Positions 1 through 3,628 of a DNA stretch of 6,477 nt are shown piece after piece. Numbering within the stretch: the first letter of the stretch is position 1; each line of letters opens with the position of its first letter. The notes beneath the pieces were generated by a model. That model was not told the origin of the DNA. It was given only the letters and a program-made list of their open reading frames with translations, and did no database searches. The DNA lies in NCBI GenBank assembly GCA_018648945.1, contig JABGQJ010000445.1, forward strand, positions 1 through 6,477. Direction: 5' to 3'. The stretch is from Victivallales bacterium. GTDB lineage: Bacteria > Verrucomicrobiota > Lentisphaeria > Oligosphaerales > Lenti-02. Position numbers and translations under genes: made by a program.

Positions 1-2
1 GG

Positions 3-839
3 GCTGCCGGGGCCGACGTGGGTGTGGGGTTCGATGGCGATGCGGATCGGGCCGGGTTCGTGGACGAGCGGGGGGAGAGCATCACCTGCAGTCAGATCCT
101 GGCCCTGCTTGCGCCTCGGTTGGTGGCCGAGAGCGGGAAGGAGGCGCCCGTGGTCATGCGCAACCTGTGCTGTAGCGAGCTACTCCGGGAGATCTTCCCC
201 GCCGATGGGGACGTGGAACTGGTGGACACGCCGGTGGGGCATGCCAAGATCAAGGAACTCATGCGCAGCGACCAGTACCGCGAGCGCGTCGTCTTCGCGG
301 GGGAGCACTCCGGGCACTACTTCTACCCGCAGTTCCACTATGTGGACAGTGGCAATCTGACCACGCTGCTGCTGCTCAAGGTCGTTGCCGAGGCCAAAGT
401 CGAGGGTCGCGCGCTTTCCTCTCTGTTGAGCGACTGGCGCGGGCGCTACGTGTGGAGTGGCGAGATCAACTATGGGTTCACCACGGATGGCGAGCTGCTC
501 GCCGTGCTGGACGCGCTTTGCGCGCAGTACACTGGACAGGGCGAGCGCCATGGGGTGCGGGTTCAGGAGGACACGGGCTACTGGCGTGTCTACCGCGCTG
601 GTGCAGGCGATACCTATCTGGCCGCCAAGGCCCGGCCCCAGGACCTCAAGTTCCGGATCGCCACGACGGCGGATGGCACCCCCGGCTGGTGGTTCGTGGT
701 CCGCCCCTCAGGCAATGAACCCAAACTGCGCCTGAATGTGGAGGCCTGGGGGACGGAAGCGCGGACGGACATGGTGGCCCGCCGCGATGAGCTCGCCGCC
801 TTTCTCATCGCCCATGGCGGCACCGAACTCAGCGGCTAG
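3..839 (+). CDS. Phosphomannomutase/phosphoglucomutase-type phosphohexomutase, C-terminal part (5' end outside window)
   Basis: Enzymes of this superfamily move a phosphate between C6 and C1 of a hexose (mannose or glucose phosphate) in the cytoplasm, feeding nucleotide-sugar and glycan synthesis. The reading frame is open from base 3, so the gene starts upstream; a GTG at 18 is only an internal valine. About 278 residues remain. Visible motifs are the metal-binding loop GFDGDADR (nt 27-50), the sugar-specificity loop GEHSGH (nt 300-317) and the domain 4 phosphate-binding loop RPSGNEPKLR (nt 702-731). The GEHSGH form favours a PMM/PGM enzyme over GlmM, which usually has GEQSGH. The N-terminal domain with the catalytic phosphoserine lies outside the window. 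The stop is TAG at 837-839. The gene converges on the sulfatase and is probably not co-transcribed with the rest. The family call is firm; whether mannose or glucose is the main substrate cannot be decided from this fragment. Confidence 0.95.
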   Translation, partial: AAGADVGVGFDGDADRAGFVDERGESITCSQILALLAPRLVAESGKEAPVVMRNLCCSELLREIFPADGDVELVDTPVGHAKIKELMRSDQYRERVVFAGEHSGHYFYPQFHYVDSGNLTTLLLLKVVAEAKVEGRALSSLLSDWRGRYVWSGEINYGFTTDGELLAVLDALCAQYTGQGERHGVRVQEDTGYWRVYRAGAGDTYLAAKARPQDLKFRIATTADGTPGWWFVVRPSGNEPKLRLNVEAWGTEARTDMVARRDELAAFLIAHGGTELSG

Positions 840-846
840 CCACCAG

Positions 847-1011
847 ACCCATCTGGCGCACGCAGGAACCAGGTAGGCGCGCCGGGCCCCGGTGCGCAGA
901 GAGATCCCACGCGCGGCAACACCGGAACGCCCCCGAGCCGCGTCGCATCGCTCAAGACCCGTTCACCGGGCTCCGGCGAACCTACCCATCTGGCACACGC
1001 AAAGACAAGGT
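847..1011. repeat. Imperfect direct repeat pair (847-874 and 984-1011)
   Basis: The 18-nt core ACCCATCTGGCGCACGCA at 847-864 recurs at 984-1001 with a single G-to-A change. Extending to AGGT gives 23 matches in 28 positions (847-874 against 984-1011). The copies are 137 bp apart, in the same orientation, and both lie in the convergent intergenic stretch 840-1111, where I see no supportable gene. Neither copy has an inverted repeat or coding frame linking it to a known element. It could be a small duplication remnant or one copy of a genome-wide interspersed repeat. Confidence 0.5.
877..897 (+). terminator. GC-rich hairpin downstream of the mutase, possible terminator
   Basis: Bases 877-885 pair with 889-897 to give a 9-bp stem containing one G-T wobble (881/893) and a 3-nt loop, beginning 38 nt after the mutase stop. 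No T-tract follows (the next bases are AGAGAG), so it is not a classical intrinsic terminator. It may be an RNA 3'-end stabiliser or a weak terminator between convergent genes. Confidence 0.35.
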
Positions 1012-1053
1012 GACCAAAAGAGTCCCCGTCTTCGGATGTTGATGGCCGGCGCG

Positions 1054-1075
1054 CCGAGGGTGGTCTGCGCCTCGG
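1054..1075 (-). terminator. Small hairpin downstream of the sulfatase, weak terminator candidate
   Basis: CCGAGG (1054-1059) and CCTCGG (1070-1075) form a 6-bp stem with a 10-nt loop, starting about 37 nt past the sulfatase stop when read on the minus strand. There is no T-tract. It is listed because its placement mirrors the hairpin after the convergent mutase; the structural evidence alone is slight. Confidence 0.2.
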
Positions 1076-1111
1076 GGTGTCGCGCGAGGGGCTGCATCAG
1101 GAGCGCTCGGG

Positions 1112-2146
1112 CTACCGGGCCACTCGCTTGGGCAGCGACTGGCGAAGCCGCGCCACGATGACGGCGACCTCGGGCTTGCCCGCGATGTTGGTGTACTCGT
1201 GCGGGTCGTTGCGGTGGTCGTAGAGCTCCTCGAACCCGTCGCGGTAATGGATGTAGTTCCAATGCTCCCAGACGACTGCGTGGTTGTTCCTGTTCATGGT
1301 CACGACGGCGGGACGTTCTCGCGGGGTCTCCGGCTTGCGCAGCAGAGGCAGCAGGCTCTCGCCCTCAAGATCTTGACGGGGGCGTAGGTTGCACAGCTCG
1401 ATGAGCGTGGGGTAGAGATCAAGGAAGGACACGGCGCGGTGGCACACCTGCCCAGGCTTGGTGACGCCGGGAGCTTGGATGGCCAGCGGTGAGTTGGTGG
1501 ACTGGTGCCAAAGGGTGAATTTCTCCCACTTCTCCTTGTCGCCAAGGTGCCAGCCGTGATCGGTCCAGAAGACGACGATGGTGTTGTCCCGTTGGGGACT
1601 GCGTTCGAGCGCCTGCATCACGTGCCCGACGCAGTCGTCGGCAAAGGTCATGCAGGCCAAATAGCCTTGGACGGCCTTGCGCCACTCGCCGTGCTTGTGC
1701 ATGGCCTCGACGACCACGCTGGACCAGTTGCGGCGGAACAGTGGCCCCACGTCCTTCAGGTCGTCTTCGGGTACCTCGGGCAGGTTGATGCTGTCCAGGG
1801 GGTACATGTCGAAGTACTTCTGGGGTGCCAGTTGCGGCGAGTGGGGGCGGAAGATGCCGCAGGCGAGGAAGAAGGGCTTGTCATGCGGCTTCGCGAGGTA
1901 GTCGGCGCAGTAGTCGGCGGTCTGCCAATCCTGGGTTTCCTCAGTCTTGTTCGGGATGGGTCCCCAGAAGAGGGAGTCGGCGGCGTACTTCATCTTCAGG
2001 TCGCCCTGGTGCCACTTGGCCAGCCCCTCGGGGGTCCGGTACAGCTCGACTCCGGGCGTGCCGATGCCTCCCCGGCGCTGGGCATCCCAGGATGCCGGAT
2101 CGGATAAGGGTTGGCCTGTTTGCGTCCGCCCCGGGGGTTGTGGTAG
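1112..2146 (-). CDS. Type I sulfatase, iduronate-2-sulfatase-like: 3' part, after the frame break
   Basis: This is the C-terminal two thirds of the sulfatase whose start lies in another frame at 2538. The right-hand limit is set by the frame break, not by a start codon; the first ATG in this frame is at 1993, which leaves out conserved sequence from DPASWD onward. With one base restored, the joined protein is 475 aa, a normal sulfatase size. In that numbering the segment carries RPHSP (His233), TDHGWHLG (Asp327, His328) and WEKF (Lys340). These correspond to His229, Asp334-His335 and Lys347 of human iduronate-2-sulfatase, and the Asp-to-Lys spacing of 13 is identical. It ends with the usual sulfatase tail FEELYDHRNDPHEYTNIA, stop TAG 1114-1112. 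The enzyme class removes sulfate esters from glycans; the real substrate is unknown and need not be iduronate. The same frame stays open rightwards to 3268, but beyond the break that extension is only a shadow of other genes. Confidence 0.9.
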   Translation of the reverse strand, partial: LPQPPGRTQTGQPLSDPASWDAQRRGGIGTPGVELYRTPEGLAKWHQGDLKMKYAADSLFWGPIPNKTEETQDWQTADYCADYLAKPHDKPFFLACGIFRPHSPQLAPQKYFDMYPLDSINLPEVPEDDLKDVGPLFRRNWSSVVVEAMHKHGEWRKAVQGYLACMTFADDCVGHVMQALERSPQRDNTIVVFWTDHGWHLGDKEKWEKFTLWHQSTNSPLAIQAPGVTKPGQVCHRAVSFLDLYPTLIELCNLRPRQDLEGESLLPLLRKPETPRERPAVVTMNRNNHAVVWEHWNYIHYRDGFEELYDHRNDPHEYTNIAGKPEVAVIVARLRQSLPKRVAR

Positions 2147-2538
2147 AGCTTGCCGGCGGCGACCGCTTCGTAGCCATGGGCCCGGCAGTGTTGGGGGAGG
2201 GTGACCCGCTCTTCGCCCCCGGGCCGGTCTCGGAAGTTGCCGTTGTTGCCGAACTGGCCGGTGGTTTCTGGCCGCTGGCCAGTCATCAGTGCAACCCGCG
2301 AAGGGTTGCACGCGGGGACGACGCAGTAGGCGTTGGTGAAAAGGACTCCGCCCGCCGCCAGTCGGTCGATGTTCGGGGTCTTGGCTTGACCGCCAAGGGC
2401 GCCGATCCAGTTGTTCATGTCGTCGATGGCGATCATCAGGACGCTGGGGTGCGTCTCCAGGGCGGCGAAGGCGGCGGGCACCAATGCCGAGGCGGCAAGG
2501 GTCTTGAGGAACTGGCGGCGGCTGGCAGGCTGTGGCAT
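1996..2538 (-). CDS. Type I sulfatase, iduronate-2-sulfatase-like: 5' part with Tat signal and formylglycine site
   Basis: This is the N-terminal piece of the same sulfatase gene (whole locus 1112-2538). The ATG at 2538 is chosen because it puts the Tat motif SRRQFLK at residues 6-12, followed by a hydrophobic stretch and Ala-rich cleavage region (residues 13-26). An upstream ATG at 2652 would add 38 residues of no recognisable character. No clear Shine-Dalgarno sequence precedes either start. The active-site metal ligands Asp39-Asp40 lie in IAIDDMNNW. CNPSR (Cys77 to Arg81, nt 2310-2296) is the C-x-P-S-R formylglycine motif, followed by MTGQRP. GKLYH (Lys130, His133) matches the Lys135/His138 pair of iduronate-2-sulfatase. 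After about residue 135 the frame loses sulfatase sequence, running to TGA at 1998-1996 as an out-of-frame tail. Cysteine-type sulfatases need oxidation by anSME or FGE; no such gene is in the window. The gene is divergent from the pseudopilin gene. Confidence 0.9.
   Translation of the reverse strand: MPQPASRRQFLKTLAASALVPAAFAALETHPSVLMIAIDDMNNWIGALGGQAKTPNIDRLAAGGVLFTNAYCVVPACNPSRVALMTGQRPETTGQFGNNGNFRDRPGGEERVTLPQHCRAHGYEAVAAGKLYHNPRGGRKQANPYPIRHPGMPSAGEASARPESSCTGPPRGWPSGTRAT
2104..2146 (-). other. Frame break in the sulfatase gene, equivalent to one lost base
   Basis: Reading leftwards, the frame giving GKLYHN stops making sense, and a frame one base back gives QPLSDPASWD, a typical sulfatase continuation. 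The interval holds a run of five G and four C on the plus strand (2133-2137 and 2129-2132), the likeliest place for a lost base. Restoring one base there reads through as HNPPGRTQTGQPLSDPASWD. The locus length of 1427 nt plus one base is an exact multiple of three. Either a sequencing or assembly indel or a real inactivating mutation fits. A convincing -1 slippery heptamer is not visible, so programmed frameshifting is unlikely. Confidence 0.85.
2289..2311. repeat. Perfect 9-bp inverted repeat over the formylglycine-site codons
   Basis: GTGCAACCC (2289-2297) and GGGTTGCAC (2303-2311) are exact reverse complements separated by 5 nt (GCGAA). The stem lies inside the sulfatase gene and covers the CNPSR codons. 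It would form a stable mRNA hairpin. It may be chance in GC-rich coding DNA, and no function is claimed. Confidence 0.6.
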
Positions 2539-2635
2539 GGCCGGGTCCGGGTTGTCGGTGATTGGTCGCACAAAATAGCGCGGGATGGCGAGGTGAAGAA
2601 GCCGTGAATGTAAGAAGATCGGCTTCCCCAGGCCC

Positions 2636-2663
2636 TTGCAAAGCATGGTCACACTTGTATAAT
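2636..2663 (+). promoter_or_regulatory. Sigma70-type promoter candidate for the pseudopilin gene
   Basis: A perfect -10 box TATAAT lies at 2658-2663, with TTGCAA (4 of 6 to TTGACA) at 2636-2641 and a 16-bp spacer. It sits in the only AT-leaning patch of the divergent intergenic region and points at the pseudopilin gene. Predicted transcription would begin near 2670, leaving a leader of about 95 nt. I could not identify a matching promoter for the sulfatase on the opposite strand; a TTGACC at 2680-2675 has no properly spaced -10. Confidence 0.5.
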
Positions 2664-2750
2664 TCAGAAAACGCGGTCAATAATCGCGAGCTTTCTTCGT
2701 TCCGAGCGTCCACCCCAAGGTGGGCACGGTGTCCCAAGGCAAATGGCATA

Positions 2751-2755
2751 GAAGG
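2751..2755 (+). promoter_or_regulatory. Ribosome binding site deciding the pseudopilin start
   Basis: GAAGG lies 9 nt before the ATG at 2765. It favours this start over an in-frame ATG at 2720, which would add 15 residues with no signal-peptide logic. Confidence 0.6.
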
Positions 2756-2764
2756 TGCAAAACG

Positions 2765-3412
2765 ATGACTTCTGCAGTATGGGTTCGCTTGCGGTTTACG
2801 TTGATCGAGTTGTTGGTGGTGATTGCGATCATCGCCATCCTGGCCTCCATGCTGCTGCCAGCCCTGGCTCAGGCCCGTGAAAAGGCGCGGCAGATCAGTT
2901 GTGTCAACAACATGAAGCAGCTGACCCTCGGCGGCATCATGTACGCTGACGACAACAACGAGACCCTCACCATCGGTTGGGAGGCATACGGCGAAGTCAG
3001 CTACTGGTACCCACGTTGGTACCCGTATGTGGGCGACGCCAATGTCTTTGATTGCCCGAGTTTCCGCCGTGGGGACGTGAATTTTGCTCCCCTGGCCACC
3101 GACAGGGTACGCGACGAGTGCGACTACACGACGATCTGTGAGAGCCGTGCCGGCAACATGATCACCGCCGGCAAATCGAAGCAACCGTCCGCGAACGGAC
3201 TGATCTTCGAGAACCGGGCCAGCAGTCACCGGTCCTGTCCTGTCGAGCATGATGGCAGCCAGTATCACCGGTCACTCTGGAACATGTCCGTGTCATACGC
3301 CGACTTCCCCGCTCACGGCAGCAACATCAATGTTGGCTTCATGGATGGCCATGTCCAATCCGTGACCGACAAGAGCCTAGCGGCGTACTCAGCCCCGATC
3401 TTCTGGTACTGA
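2765..3412 (+). CDS. Type II secretion/type IV pilus-like pseudopilin with H-X9-DG domain
   Basis: This 215-aa protein has the PVC-style prepilin layout. A short basic leader (residues 1-10) precedes FTLIE at 11-15, with Glu15 as the conserved mature position 5, then a hydrophobic helix to about residue 34. The leader would be removed by a prepilin peptidase in the inner membrane, and the helix would anchor or assemble the protein. QAREKAR and SCVNNMKQ follow, as in many Lentisphaerota and planctomycete proteins of this type. Near the C-terminus His184 and Asp194-Gly195 are separated by exactly nine residues, the H-X9-DG box, in the context GFMDGH. Five cysteines (46, 97, 119, 125, 158) in the exported part could form disulfides. 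Position -1 is Arg10 instead of the usual Gly; this RF form recurs in Lentisphaerota proteins, so I do not read it as damage. No other secretion or pilus gene is present. The exact role is unknown; surface display near the polysaccharide-degrading enzymes is inferred from context. Confidence 0.9.
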   Translation: MTSAVWVRLRFTLIELLVVIAIIAILASMLLPALAQAREKARQISCVNNMKQLTLGGIMYADDNNETLTIGWEAYGEVSYWYPRWYPYVGDANVFDCPSFRRGDVNFAPLATDRVRDECDYTTICESRAGNMITAGKSKQPSANGLIFENRASSHRSCPVEHDGSQYHRSLWNMSVSYADFPAHGSNINVGFMDGHVQSVTDKSLAAYSAPIFWY

Positions 3413-3429
3413 TCGCTCCCGTCGCGCTC

Positions 3430-3466
3430 CCAGGTGGATAGTCAGCGTCCTGACTTTTCCACCTGG
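3430..3466 (+). terminator. Two-part hairpin after the pseudopilin, terminator-like
   Basis: CCAGGTGGA (3430-3438) pairs perfectly with TCCACCTGG (3458-3466). Inside it, GTCAG (3441-3445) pairs with CTGAC (3450-3454) around the loop CGTC. Only a small TA/TTT internal loop separates the two stems, and A3440-T3455 can pair. The hairpin begins 18 nt after the pseudopilin stop. No T-tract follows, so it may be a Rho-type end, an mRNA-protecting structure, or a partial terminator before the 905-aa gene. Confidence 0.5.
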
Positions 3467-3532
3467 CGAGTGCTTGGCTACCGGCTACTTCGTCTTCTCT
3501 GCCTCGTGGCTGGGGGACGCTGTAGCCGTTTG

Positions 3533-3549
3533 CTTGAGGTGACTTGAGG
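3533..3549. repeat. Short tandem CTTGAGG repeat with 10-bp spacing
   Basis: CTTGAGG occurs at 3533-3539 and again at 3543-3549, one helical turn apart, about 80-95 nt upstream of the 905-aa gene's start. The spacing would suit a protein contacting one face of the DNA, but there are only two copies and no promoter boxes beside them, so chance is possible. Confidence 0.3.
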
Positions 3550-3617
3550 AGTCTGCGGTTCTTGCGAACGTTGGTGAGGGCCTTGCGGCTGGCAAGCATC
3601 GCCAGGACGTCAGCTGT

Positions 3618-3623
3618 GGGGGA
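3618..3623 (+). promoter_or_regulatory. Ribosome binding site supporting the GTG start of the 905-aa gene
   Basis: GGGGGA ends 5 nt before the GTG at 3629. Together with the signal peptide beginning directly at that codon, it supports a GTG start. Confidence 0.5.
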
Positions 3624-3628
3624 ATCCT

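Noticed and set aside
892..1161. An 89-codon open frame in the convergent intergenic region
   Set aside because: It is strongly arginine-rich, overlaps the end of the sulfatase, lacks a ribosome binding site and looks like random GC-rich translation.
2129..2137. Programmed -1 frameshifting to join the sulfatase halves
   Set aside because: The zero-frame codons here do not form an X-XXY-YYZ slippery heptamer; a lost base in the homopolymer run is simpler.
1825..2607. A 260-codon plus-strand open frame over the sulfatase
   Set aside because: It is antisense to conserved sulfatase sequence, rich in Arg and Gly, and has no domain, signal or ribosome binding site.
2147..3268. Extension of the sulfatase 3' frame rightwards to a start at 3268
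   Set aside because: Past the frame break the translation has no sulfatase character, and across 2765-3268 the frame is codon-aligned antisense to the pseudopilin, the same shadow effect. The true N-terminus with Tat signal and CNPSR is in the other frame at 2538.
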